From the NCBI GenBank assembly GCA_023634235.1, contig JAMKCF010000133.1, forward strand, positions 18,501-82,500: a DNA stretch of 64,000 nucleotides. Reading direction: 5' to 3'. The DNA is from Pisaster brevispinus. Taxonomy: Eukaryota > Echinodermata > Asteroidea > Forcipulatida > Asteriidae. Positions 46,801 to 58,599 of the stretch are shown piece after piece (position 1 is the first letter of the stretch; the number at the start of each line of letters is the position of its first letter). Below the pieces are notes generated by a model. The model worked only from the letters and a program-made list of their open reading frames with translations, was not told where the DNA came from and searched no databases. Made by a program: the position numbers and the translations under genes.

Positions 46801-49800
46801 TATGCACAAATGGACATTTGTGGTCAACTTTAGATGTAGAGGTTGTTTAATCTTGGTTGAATCAACTCCTACACTAGAGGGCTTTTCAGACTTGTTTGCT
46901 CCTGGACTGTCTTGATTATAACTTTGCAAGTAAAGTTTTATTTGTGCACACCCTGGCTGCTATAAATTTGCAGCATCGTTGTAAGCAGGCTGCAAGCTTC
47001 CAGACCAATACAAATAAAAAAATTCCCATAGTGTACTTACCCAAGCATTTTGTCCAGCACTGGCAATACAAGGAATTGCATCGAACATGGATCCATCGAT
47101 GCTGTGGTAAGCAATCCGAGCTAGTCCATCAGAAGCTGGCATATCCGGCAAGTAAAAAGTGGCTGATTCTCTGACGAATTGATCCCATTCCTTGTAGACA
47201 CTTCCTGTATGCAGAGCCTTGTGCACAACCTTGGAAAACCTTGGCAGTTCACAGGGATAGGACAGCTTCACTGTATCAGAGATGTCCCTTTCAATTAGAA
47301 CGATTGCATCATCTGCAGTTTTTAAAGTGATCAATCATATTTTAAATAAAGACACTTGATGAGCACTTCTATATATTGCTTGTACAAATGATAGGCATAT
47401 TGGATTATTCAATCTTAAAATTAGCATCAGTCTTTCTACAAAATACACACGGTTGATTGCTTAATTTTGCAATTACTTGGCTGCTTGCTTTTCCTGAGCC
47501 CAGTGCTTTTGTAGTTTAACTGAAAAACCATTAACAAACTATCGTTTTAAATTGGAAAAAAAATCCAATACAGTAAACCCTCTATGATACAAAGAGCATC
47601 AGCACACTTGTATCAATGGTGTACACCACAGAATTACCACGTACCTGATGATTTTCCAGCAGAATCAACTCCTGCTCTGCTGGCGATACCACATGTGCTC
47701 TCCTTACTACATGTACTTGCTGTGCTCTGCAGACTACTTGCTGTACATATGCTCTGGTCTGCCAAAGTAGAACCTTCAGAAGAGGTGATGTTCTTCTCAT
47801 GACAAACAGCGGAGGTATCATCCAATTCTGCATTATATTGATGATATTTAAATTTACAACTGCTCTACATCAATATCACCTTCTACCGTGACAAACCACT
47901 TTGTGGAATTTTTATGAAAGATAATGGGCCATGGGTACCATAGCCTTTCTGGTACAGGATAAACACATACATAAGCATTTGTAAATGTTACCTCATAGCT
48001 GTTTAAATACGAATTAAACTGAACAATTTCCAGCTTGTTTAAGATGAAGTACTTTTGCATGTTTCCAATGATAATTGCAATGATTTTTCCAAACTGGCGG
48101 TTGTCATTTTCTCTTTTATAGTATAGATCATCCCCAATTTTGTAGGTAATTGCATTGATAGTAACACTCACTGTAGACATAACAACTACAGGTGCAATCT
48201 CCTCAATTTCAGGATTTGCAGCTACGAGGGAGGGATAGAAATGATGACTATTATCTAGTAATTCATCTGTCCCTTCTGTCACCTTGTCTGCTTCTTTTAT
48301 GAAGTAAGGAAGACTGTTTCCAGCACCAGATGTCATTCTGACACACATCCACTTCTGATAATGCACACTGACAGAGTATGGCATATTTCTGAATTGTTTT
48401 CATTTCCTCCCCTTGGCCTATGAATGTTTTGCCTCCATTCGCATAGCCCAAAAATTGCGTAAAGGTCCAAATTTCTGCATTTGTTTTGGTAGGTGCACAC
48501 AGTAGTGCATTTTTGGAGTGACATTCTCTTCAGGATATAGATGGATATATTTTAAATGAGTGGCAATTAACTGTTCCAATGACGCAACTGTTGAGGCATC
48601 AACACGATGTGAAGTACATAGTGTAATGATTTGGATAAGACGGATGAAGTTATTCCATTTTTTATCACCAACTGGAACCATGTGACCTATAATATGTGGT
48701 AAATGCAGAACCAAACACCATATCTGGGTTGAATCCTGCCTCAATTGATGTCCAGGCTGGATGGTCTGAGGGGCTATGTCACAAGGCTTGTTTTTGGACC
48801 ACCTGTTCCCAAAGTTGAATGATTTTACATATCTGTTGAACTGATGAAGTGTAAAATAACCTTCAGATATACAATGACGAAGAAGAAGTGTCAATTCACG
48901 TGGTGCTAAACCTTAAAAACAATATGCATAACATCATGCGTGAGGCATTCAGTCACCTTAAAAGAAGGGAAACTTAATGAGAATACTGGAACTGTTGATT
49001 CCATAATGCTTTGACCAGTACACTTGAGCATCCTTACTCAGAGTTCTCAGTGTCTCACATCTTCTAATGTGATCATATTCCTGTCGCAGAGTAAATTCTG
49101 ACTCACTGAATCGCTGTGTCATTTCCTCTCCACTACATTCACAGGATCTGCACTTTTTGTGGGCAAAAGAAACACCTTCCTTAAATCCACCAATAACATG
49201 GAGTGCTGGTGTATCTCCAAGCACTGCTAAAAGTCCCCCTCTCTTCAGGTACTCATTGTTGCTATGTAAGAATCGTTGAAAATACCTTCAAGGTCAATAT
49301 TGTCTGTGTTGACACCAACTGAATGAAGATGTTCCATAACTGTCTGACAATTGACTTCATTTATGATTGAGATAAGTTCTTTGGTGTTACTAACAACTAC
49401 ATCTACAGCAGTCTGTGATACATTTTTAGAGGTATGTAACTGAAGGATGTTTGATGCACACTGCCCTATTGATGATGGCCCACTGGTGGTTTCGTTGTCA
49501 ATATGATCAACTTCATCCAGAGGATTTTCCCTATCACTCAGGTCATCTTCAGAAATGTTCCTCTCTAGTGTCAGCTCATTTTGATGTTTGCGATACATAT
49601 GTTTCCGAAAAGAATCATATTTCACATATGTGGCTTCACAATAACCACATTTGATGATGATCATATTTGTGTTTTTCTATAAGGTGCTTAGAAAAGCAGA
49701 CTTCTAAATTGGTCCTAAAAGGACATAACAAACACTAATGTGGCATAATTTACAATCAGTGATTAAATAATAACTATTACCAAGTATCCAAGGAGCTGAG

Positions 49801-52127
49801 GGATTCGCTTCTGCAGTATTCGATGTGGTCCGATACGAGGTGCAAGTTCCATCAACTCTGCCAATGATAGTGGTAGAACTTCACCACAAATTCCCTCACC
49901 TGTACATATCAAATATGCGTTAAATTTTTATTGTTTTAATCTGCAGGTCTGGAATACATACTGTGTCATTATTTGGGGAAAATAAATCTGCAATATGACT
50001 GAACTTGCTCGCTGCTAAGGCCCAAAATGGACGGAAAAATCATATAAAACACAACTCCAATATTGAAATATTTTTTTAAATATCTGTGTTACTTAATTAC
50101 TTACAATGATAAAAGCTTATTTTCAATAAAAAAAAGAACAGAACACCACAAAAAAAATGCAAACATTGGAGCTAAAAAAAATTTTTGTTTACACATAAAA
50201 TAGCTCTCGAAAAGAAAACAATGTATGTTCATGATTGTATCATTCAATCAGTTCAGTGTATTGACCCGAATGATGTTATCTAGACTATATGCCTCTTTCA
50301 GGTCATGTTGAGTCAAAATTTCCACAAAATCCAAACAAAAAATATGTGTTTGTAATGTAAATTTTAAAGAAAAGTAATTTAAATTCGGCGTGATAGAGTT
50401 CAAGTCTAATGTTTACGCTATTAAGGCCGCCCGCAGGTTGTCAGGGAATATTGCTGTACGTACCAAGATAGTCCGTTAAATTGTGCCATGTACCAGCGCG
50501 CTGGTGTACCATTCAAAACTAAATATCGCATGGTCAATGGGAACCAGGGCCCAATTTCATAGCGCTGCTTAACGGTAAGTAAATTTTCGTGCTAACTATA
50601 GCAGAATTTTTTTTTTAAGCGTAAGCCCTGCTGATCTGGCCTTGCGCGCGCATGGCTAGTCATGAATATGCATGAGTTGACGTGTTGCGGTGCTCAGACG
50701 ACACGGATAGATCTGTAAGTCATGAATATGTATACCCTGCGCTGCGAAAGACTACCAGTTGAAAACTGGCTAATTATGCGTTTTTGTTAATTACTCTGCT
50801 TATGAATTCATTCGAAATCTCATTTTTCATGACTTTGTACATATTACGCTAGAGAAACAAGTTGTAGAATTTGAGTGGCCTGGGTTAGTTCATTCACCTG
50901 CTGGATCAGTTACAAGCCGCCAGGAATTCCCATTGACTGTGTACAAACCTAAACAAGCCTTGGCGTCTGGGTGTGGGGTAATTGATACTTTGTTGCAAAG
51001 CTGCCCTAGTTGAAGCATGGAGGAGAGTGAAGCCAGGCCTTTGGTTTCTATGAATGGGCTGTTTATAATCTCGTGTGTGTGTGGGGGGGGGGGGGGTAGC
51101 CGGCGGTGCTTTGAAGTTGCCTGCCTGAACAGTTGTTTGACTCAAGTTGATGAAATGGAGCAATTGGGAGTAGGAGCGATGTCTGTTATTTTGTGGGCAC
51201 GCTTTTGATAGTAATTTGTTTTTATCCGCCCCTGACGCCCCTGAAATGGTTATATACAATCTGTAGACCCTCGGACAGCATTTGGAAATGCTTACAGTCC
51301 ATTTATGCAGGGGTATGTGCCCCGCGTTCATTTAGTTACGCACTGCCAGTTGGAAACTGGTATACTGTTCTCATGTGTGTTGATTGTGTTACTGCGCAGC
51401 GCAGGGGTATAAGGTGACGTTGCGCGGCGCTGTAGCTGGAAACTGGCCAATTTGATGAATATGCAAGATTTACCAGATCAGCCGGGCGCCCTGGCTTCTC
51501 ACGATCAGCGGCAGAGAATCGCAATTAAGATGGCGGCCCCCAAGCACGACGAACTTGAATGTAATTTTTGTACACCGTTTTTTTTTGCCGTTTTCAAATC
51601 ATCACATCCGGTCAAAGTCATCATTTGGTAAAAACTGTCTTGTATCATAGTAATTCCACAAATGTAAGGAATCATTTGAAGTAGGTTTGAGTAGTATGGG
51701 ATTTTTATAAGTGGGAGAAATTTGCAATCAAAGTGGAACGCATTATGCGTTCTTTGAAAACTTCGCGTTTTAGACATGCATAGAAGGTGGGCTGTAATGG
51801 CGACTGTAATAAGACCGATGTTAAAAGAGAGCCATAACAGCCCAACAAGGTGGGCTAGGCCTATGGCTATTGAGTATAGTACTGTATCATTCAATCTTTC
51901 ACAACATGCCCATTCATCATGCATGTCATGACAACTGTCAACATGACTCTGTGTAAGACGATTTGTTTGTACAATTTTACAACACCAACCATATCATACT
52001 ATTACTAATTACTATTATTAGAACTTACTCTCAAATTTGTCAACAACGTCCTCCGGAATTGCTAGTGTTCGCAGAAATTCACATAATTCACTTGTTGACT
52101 TCAGCTGTAGCTCAGAAAGTTTAATGC
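43859..52127 (-). CDS. SAM-domain gene (SAMD3-like family), many exons
   Basis: Minus-strand exons, best reading: 52127-52029 and 49899-49781 together form a SAM domain (SELCEFLRTLAIPEDVVDKF, then GEVLPLSLAELMELAPRIGP), joined in phase. 47827-47645 is a Ser/Thr-rich linker. 47312-47041 has EWDQFVRESATFYLP. 46716-46569 has ERQKRLKVMKHKESSKNPDA. 45900-45730 has DNLMKETFPRRRKLIL. 45130-45023 has DIHLDTYYNDNYLGVLENLG. 44521-44406 follows, and the last exon 44187-43859 has LRSLMATYYILDFEYPPGYS and ends in a stop. The order matches the multi-copy SAMD3-like proteins of fish and invertebrates, whose function is unknown. Phases agree at five joins. Those after 49781, 45730 and 44406 do not, so it is decayed, mis-sequenced or lacks an exon in my model. 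No start codon was found upstream of 52127. Confidence 0.65.
46005..46140 (-). repeat. tRNA-derived SINE fragment
   Basis: Minus strand reads GGACATCTGCTCTAGAATG (A-box side) and GGGTTCGTGTCTC (B-box), then CTGCAGAACC and AGCACTGAGTACACAGTGCT. Related to 36803-37103. It lies in an intron of the SAM gene. Confidence 0.65.
47854..49674 (-). pseudogene. C2H2/tnp2-like transposase relic inside the SAM-gene intron
   Basis: ATG near 49664 starts a C2H2 finger (C6, C9, H22, H27). After a gap comes GDTPALHVIGGFKEG with KCRSCECSG (49224-48958), then pieces of the TECL-HDVMHIVF region with frameshifts near 48955 and 48915. Next come RELTLLLRHCISEGYFTLHQ, TPKMHYCVHLPKQMQKFGPL and RMEAKHS. Stops at about 48418 and 48397 interrupt one continuing frame (NMPYSVSVHYQKWMC) to the end at 47854. 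The HDVMH and KMHY---LP---GP-----MR-E-KH patterns recall tnp2-type (CACTA) transposases. The core between finger and GDTP is missing. The relic nearly fills the 49780-47828 intron on the same strand, ending 27 bp before the acceptor. Confidence 0.7.
50540..51560. repeat. GC-richer dispersed-repeat region in the first SAM-gene intron
   Basis: Begins with CCCAATTTCATAGCGCTGCT and GTGCTAACTATAGC, a repeat type I associate with echinoderm/lancelet genomes. Contains palindromes (ACCAGCGCGCTGGT near 50494, CCAGTTGAAAACTGG near 50756, CCAGTTGGAAACTGG near 51346). A G13 run lies near 51085. AAGATGGCGGCCCC at 51525-51538 looks like a start context, but no gene follows. Confidence 0.45.
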
Positions 52128-52137
52128 TACTGGGCGC

Positions 52138-52807
52138 CTAGACTTGGTTCCAAGTCTGCGATCGTGGCTTTTACTCTACCCGATAGCCAATACATTATTG
52201 CCTGAAATAGCGCCCTCTTGTAGCCTACGATCACAGACTTGGGACCATTGTTCAACGGTTTGTACACACCCTATGGCGAATTAGTCCAAAAGTGGACGGA
52301 AAAATCTGATTGGTCGAAATTGCAAAAACCTTCAAAAACATGAATATAAAAAAAAAAAAAAAAACATCTACGGGATAGGTTGTGAGCTCTTCCATTTAAA
52401 CTGTTGGGTGCAACTGTTATCGCGGAGTAGGAATCATGTATTTTGTTATGTGCTATTACTACATTAAGATCTCACTAAACTTATCTATGTATTTTAAAAA
52501 CTGTCTACGTACCAAGAACTATACAAATTTCATATCGAATGACCATAAAGCAACAATTTTAAGAGAGTTCAGCCTGTTAGTAATAGACGCTGCCAGTAAT
52601 GTATTTGCCGTCTCCTGATTGGCCAGCTTCCTGGCGTACGCTTGATTGTTTACATTTATCTTTGAATACATGAATATACATAAACGGAAGGGGGTCCCCC
52701 AAGTCTGAGATTGCGAGTTGGGGAGCGTGATAGCTTATCTATGGGGGTGTTTTTCGTGGCTGATGCAGAGGAATATCTGCGATCTCAGACTTGAAATCAA
52801 GTCTACT
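52138..52807. repeat. Fold-back element with hairpin ends
   Basis: Left end TAGACTTGGTTCCAAGTCTG (itself a hairpin: AGACTTGG/CCAAGTCT) and right end CAGACTTGAAATCAAGTCTA are inverted copies. Related CAAGTCTG words also occur inverted at 52232-52250 and 52692-52712, so it may be two short MITEs or one 670-bp element. A T-poor interior frame is not coding. Confidence 0.6.
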
Positions 52808-53724
52808 GGACGCCATGCTTGCAGGCCGCTACTCTACTTCCAAACTAAACTGCGATGTAAATTACACACAAAATGCACGTGTACATAAACCATGTACATT
52901 ACACACACACACACCCAACCTTACGGATCCGGTTTGTGGGGTACTGCTATTGTTGTTCTATTGTTCCCTTTTCTAAAGAATTCCCTTGTGGGGCCCTATT
53001 GTTCCTATTGAAATTGCCTTGTGGGTCCATTGTTCCATTGTTAAAAGTACCCCATAAGTTGGCATGTGTAAGGGCACACACACCCACATTCGCGTAACAT
53101 TTACATGTTAGGACACGTCGACAGCCGCAGTGAAGTGTGCCGTGCACGCAATGGAGGAAAAATAATCAAGTTTTTTTAATAGTTCAGTATTACAAAAATT
53201 GTGATGCATGCCAGCAGAAACTACCAATTTTAAAACATAATCCACATCAAAATTGGTAGTTCTATAATTTTACAGAATTTTAGGACTACTGGTTATTGGT
53301 AAGATACAAGTATTGTAAAAGTCTTTGTAAAAATTAATAAACGAATTAAAGTAAGACCCTGTCATGTGATCAAAAATGGCGGGATATTGCTTCAGGCGCT
53401 TCAGCCAATATTGTGATAGATGTTGGGCTATTTAGTATACGCGGGCTCTAGATTTCTGACGGCATGAAGTTCGTGAATGGATCATGACCACCAGCCCTCT
53501 CCTTGCCCGGCCCGCCTATGCCCACACAAATCCTTGTCCACTGTCATCTTTTGTCAGCAAAGCTTACTTTTTTTTAGGCCTACATACAATACAGTACAAG
53601 AGCCTGTAAATGATTGGAGTTTAAACTATAGCGGTTCACGCAGTCCAACGATCATGGACGACTTGTCTGAACTCATCGGGTGAAGTGTAACGGCACCCAA
53701 GGTAGTTCGAACCATGGAGAACTG
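52808..53724. other. Right end of the transposon, inverted repeat, no gene
   Basis: AACTACCAATTTT at 53219-53231 and AAAATTGGTAGTT at 53249-53261 are an exact 13-bp inverted repeat. (CA)n lies at 52904-52915. Frames near 53477 show no motif. Confidence 0.5.
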
Positions 53725-54285
53725 CATCACACTCTCGAGGGTCTTCCCAGAACCTCCATTCATTGCATTCAGAAAAGACCAAAACATAAGGGAATAGTTG
53801 AGTAGTGCAAAACTAAACCAGAGTCCAACCGACTCACCCTCTCAACAGCTCAATCACATCCCACAAGATTCGGGATTTATTGATGATCCAGATGAAACGC
53901 TTAACATCCTATATTCATTACTAGAGGAACAATTCACCAATGATCAGGATTTCACTCTCACAAACTCACAACCATCACCCTGAACCACAGCAAATAAACC
54001 AAAACTTTTCTCTAACGAGACCTGAGACCTACAGGTTCATTACGAATCACCCACACCTGCAACTGAAGATTGGCAGAAATTGAGGCATGAAAACATGTTA
54101 ATGCTAACAAGAGGATCTGCAAAAACATCCTCGGGGTCTTCCCCCACCACCCACATCTTTAATGACGCAATCATCAAAATGGCTCCTTTGGTCACTCTTA
54201 ATATATTCGCCCACCACATTCTCTTGTCAAAATGACAGACACTGCGAATATAATACATGGATACGGCCCCCACCTATAAAACTTG
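53725..54285 (+). pseudogene. Penelope-like element 3, right part
   Basis: Continues the element broken at 41071: PEPPFIAFRKDQNIRE, then a stop where fragment 1 has Lys, then AKLNQSPTDSPSQQLNHIPQ to LTNSQPSP and a stop (53981-53983). Same thumb region as 3730-3988. No GIY-YIG seen. Confidence 0.85.
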
Positions 54286-54785
54286 TAAAAACTTGTTTGC
54301 AATTTTATGGCTTTCAAGTCAACAGTCATAAAGTGTCACTGAATTGGACAGCGCCATCATTTATCTACCACGAGTCAAAACAAAAACTGAAGCAGAAATT
54401 TGCAGTAATAAAAGCACAAATCTTGCATGGGAAGAAGGTATGCAGGGGAAGCCCAAGCCACATACCCCCTCTACTGCAGATGCTTCTGCAAAAGTTGGTA
54501 CCTGGCACAGTTTTGGGTGAGCATTAACATGACTAAGACAACGCACTGGTTAGGAAATGACTTTGTGTTATTGTTTGGAAACACGTAATGGACAACAACA
54601 ACAACACTGGGTATACCAGTATCATAAGCTAAACGGTTTCAAGTTGTTCAATGTGGACAACTAAGCAAAAAGGAACACAAATCTTAATCTAGTTACCTGG
54701 AAGAAATTCTAGGACCAACCACTAAAGACCCGTTTTTATTCCAAACCAGCCATTAAAAAAAAACAATCTCTTAATCGACGACTTG

Positions 54786-55830
54786 TTTAGACAGAAGATC
54801 ATATACACATTAAACAACACCAAGGCAAAATAAGTGAGCGAAAGATGACTGCATCAAACAAATGCCACTAACAGTTCAGCCTAGGAGTTGTGTACTACAT
54901 CATACATATGTTGCAAATAAGGTACCCCCACCTAGAAAGCAAGCATACTGGAACGGGATGTGGGGGGGGGGGGTGCGGGCGGGAAAAGACAAATAAAACA
55001 ACATATTTATGTTAACAGAAGTGCCCTCCGAGGGAGGGGGCCCCTTCATTGGATACAAATGGTTCATCCCCTTGTACCTCCAGAAACGTTACCCTAGTTT
55101 ATGTTGATGTGTTCGTTGAAATCTTTCGGTAAATAGCCTTCGGGAGGATTAAAGGATTGTCGACCATTACCTGTCCATGTACATGAGCTACAATATTAAC
55201 ATTGTCTACGAATGAAGCTAATGTGAAGAGTGTTGAGTCATCCAAATGAACTATACGTAGCCAGTTCATTTATTCCATCTCAATAAGTTCGTTGGTCTCC
55301 GTCTTTCGTGTTTTGAGGTTGTTCTATGACAACGTCTTTAAACAGAAGGTCATGTACACAAACAACACAAAGGCAAAACAAGTACCCGAAAGATGGCAGC
55401 ATCAAATGCCAGTAAGAGTTCAACCAAGGAGTTGTGTACCACATCACATTGCAAATAAGGGTCCCTCCTAGGAAGCACGCGTAATTTAACGAGATGGGGG
55501 AGGGAGGGGCAACTGACAAATATTTGTTTTATTTTTTTACCGAAGTGCCCTCCCCCACCATTGGACACAAATGGTGCAACCCCTGTATCCTACAGAAATG
55601 TTATCCTATTTCCATTGATGTGTTCGTTGTAAACCTTAAGTAAATAGCCTTCGGGAGGATTACAGAATTGTCAAGCATTCCTTGTTCATGTTTATGAGCT
55701 ACAGTATTGACTTTGTTTAAGATCGAAGATGTTGTGAAGAATGTTCAGTCATCCAAACGAACTATGCATAACAAGTTTATTTTTTACATTTCAATAAGTT
55801 CGACGTCTCCGTCTTTTGTGTTTTAAAGGT
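54786..55830 (+). repeat. Tandem ~545-bp duplication, copy B
   Basis: Counterpart of 4724-5772, including the GCCTTCGGGAGGATTA blocks in both units. Confidence 0.85.
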
Positions 55831-58599
55831 TGTTATGACCTTATTGGCAACTTTTTTGGCAACGGAGCGTTTATCTTCATTGGGGCTGTTCAGTCTCTAG
55901 GTAAGTTTGCCCTGCTACTTTGTGGGTGCTTTCTTGCAGTGAAGTGAATAATTCTCACACAGCCCGGCCTTCATAAATAACAAATATGTTTGCTTGTGAA
56001 AATGCATTACTCTTAATGACGTTCGTAGTATCAAGGTCAACTTACTGTTGCCAATTGCAAAACCATTGGTTACTATATTATACGTCATCTCAGCTGCAGT
56101 TGCAAAGCCATGCAAACAGGTTATGTAATAGAGAGAAAGCGCTTGCAGTCGGCTTTATTTTGGGTACATAGACACTTTTTGGCCACTGGACAGTCTGGCG
56201 GAGTTGGTCGGAACTAGGAGCAATACAGTGCTATCGGGGTCGGTAGTTAATACTATTTAATTGCAACCTGGTTACTGCCGTGCCTTGCTAGTGTCCCGCA
56301 AGGCAAATTACACTTTACTTGTGTTCAATCAGTCTTCGTGTTGATTAGTATGTTAGGAAAAAAAAATCACTTTCATCAATACATATCCCGTCACCTCCCC
56401 TGCACACCACCTTGGAGCAGAACATACCACATATTAATTGGTGCGACTTTTTCTTAAATTTGTTGTTTGATCACTATGACAAGAGTAAGCAGTAGGGTTG
56501 CTTTGTGTAAAGTAATGCTTGTGGAGAGCCCAATTATCAGGTTGGCATGAAATAACAAGCATTGGGCCAAACACACGTACTAACTTGCCCTACAGGGTTT
56601 TGAGTTGTCGTATTCAGCTACTTTTCCAATTGGTTCTTTACAATCACGTCCTGAAATTCATTAATAGTTGAATTTAGTTAATGATGTCACCGTCTTGAAA
56701 TTAAGTCTCAGTTTTTTCTAAAATTAAACCTGTTGGCAAAATAAGCCATGCATCTTATTCTGTCATTAATGAAATGCAAGCATTATTGTATTTGTCTCAA
56801 TTTGATTAGCATGCAACCCCCTGCGTAGGCCTAATGAGCTGTTTATATAATCTGCAAGAGGTTCAAGATCTCGCGGAAAAAAAATGTACCTGCCAGATTT
56901 CACTGCTGTTTTGTAGGACTATGAGTTGCGGACTGGAGAACTGCCGGAGAATCATAATAACTAAGATCTGCTTTGAAATTGTAAGAAATCAGTTTGGCTG
57001 ACTGACTGCATTTAAACGAAACTGTTTATGGTCCCAGACAGTATTAAGGACCAATTATCACATTTAAGATAATTAATTAATTTCATTTCAATTTGAAATA
57101 AAAGGCTGCTCTGGCAACCCACTACAGTCGAAGTGTCTACTTCTCGTAAACGGTAATCGAAGAATCAACAACAACAGCAAATAGGAATGTCTAATTTGTT
57201 AATTGGTAACGCCAATACACTTCTGGTATAGTTTGTTTGAGTAATGGTTTTCTACGTGAGCTATTAGCCGTGATTTGTATTTACAAATTAAACTTAGTGT
57301 AGTAAATAAAGTGGCAGAGAAGCTATGTGGGCTTATTGTTACTTAGTCTGTCATGGGAAGTTTATATAATCAATATACAGAGTAAACAATAATAATTAAA
57401 AAAAATCCTCCGAAAATGTTTTTGTTTTTAATGTCTGAAGCAGGCATAAAACCATCAACTCAACAACACAAAGGAGCAATGTATGTTCGTTTGTATTATT
57501 ATTTTTTTCTTATAATAACAAATGTTTGTATTAGTTGATACACGTATTTGAAGTTGATAACTCTTAGTATTTTATTTTGTGTATCCTTTTATTCCATAAT
57601 TGTTTCAAAATTATGAGTCTCTTTACTCCGATTCTCCCATAGCTTATGAAAAGTCGGACTGCTGCCTAATTTGGGTTCAAGTTAACATAAAGTGCGTTTG
57701 CTTAGATCGTTGGTTTAGGTCCGATAACTGAATTAACAAAAAATATATATAATTGTATTTCTGCCGCCGCAAAGCCTCCCGTCAGGAGCCCTGGACGGTC
57801 GAAGGAACCCCGCTCGGTGGCTGGCGCCGCACCTGCGAGAACTGCATCAAGACGAGAACCAAAGTGACCCTGGATCCTGCCGCTTCGAGAGTGCACGGGG
57901 ACCGCGGTGTGCACCGCACCGGAGTTTGTGTAAATGTATGTCCTCGGAGATTTTTCCCCCTTTATAGAGAATTAAGGGCTGAATTAGGTAAATTCAAAAG
58001 AGGGCGCTGCCAGAAGAAAGTGTACATAGTACATAGTACAAATTGTATACCGCATGGGGGACATTACCTCCCGGAAAACAAATATATATCCTTCCTCCCT
58101 GTCGCGTGCACTTCTCCTGGATGCGGCTCCTGGCTGTGTCGCCGGGAAAAGCCGGCCAGCTTGGTGCATCCAACAAGACGATGATGTTATCGTTACCAAC
58201 CATTGAACTGATTACATTTCAATTTGAATAGTTTCTGCTTAATTGAAAATTACGATTGTTCACAACAATGTTAACGGCAAGATAACGTTTTATGAAGAAA
58301 AACAAAATCTGAAATCGAAAATTTGTTGAAAATGTTATACATCCTCGTTCTTATGGTGGCTTTGTCCTTGTGATTATATTAAGGACACTCAATGAAACTG
58401 ACAAGAAATTTTCGACAAATTACGTCAATGGACTCTTTGCATTGGCCGCGATCGCTGCCCAAACAATGGCAACGTGAACGTGTGTATGCGGCCCGCACAA
58501 CTCTCAGCCAATGGTATATCTTCATTGACCCCAATGTGGGCGCTAATTTTGGCTTGTGATGTCATATGCAAGGGGGTCTATCGGTGGTGCGCATGTATA
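55831..58599. other. Duplicated non-coding region, copy B
   Basis: Matches 5773-8460. Differs by an AT-rich insertion of about 140 bp at 57487-57630, where copy A has a T run. The GC-rich patch lies at 57753-58190. No gene. Confidence 0.45.

Larger units (their letters stand above)
41073..53724 (-). mobile_element. 12.65-kb CACTA-like transposon inserted in a PLE
   Basis: Copy A reads without break across ATGCAACATCACAC at 3724-3737. Copy B breaks after ATGCAACA (41071) and resumes at CATCACAC (53725), so everything between is an insertion with a short CA/CAA-like duplication. The left end is CACTGTAAAAATGG, the CACTN start of CACTA (EnSpm) elements. The right end (reverse complement CAGTTCTCCATGG) is only a rough partner. 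Inside are 77-bp repeats near the left end, a tnp2-like transposase relic and a SAM-domain gene, both on the minus strand. The insertion itself is well supported, but the superfamily and exact ends are inference. Confidence 0.75.

Noticed and set aside
51505..51924. 139-codon minus-strand frame and ATGGCGGCC start on the plus strand at 51528
   Set aside because: No family motifs and no splice-consistent continuation. It lies in the SAM-gene intron within repeat-rich sequence.
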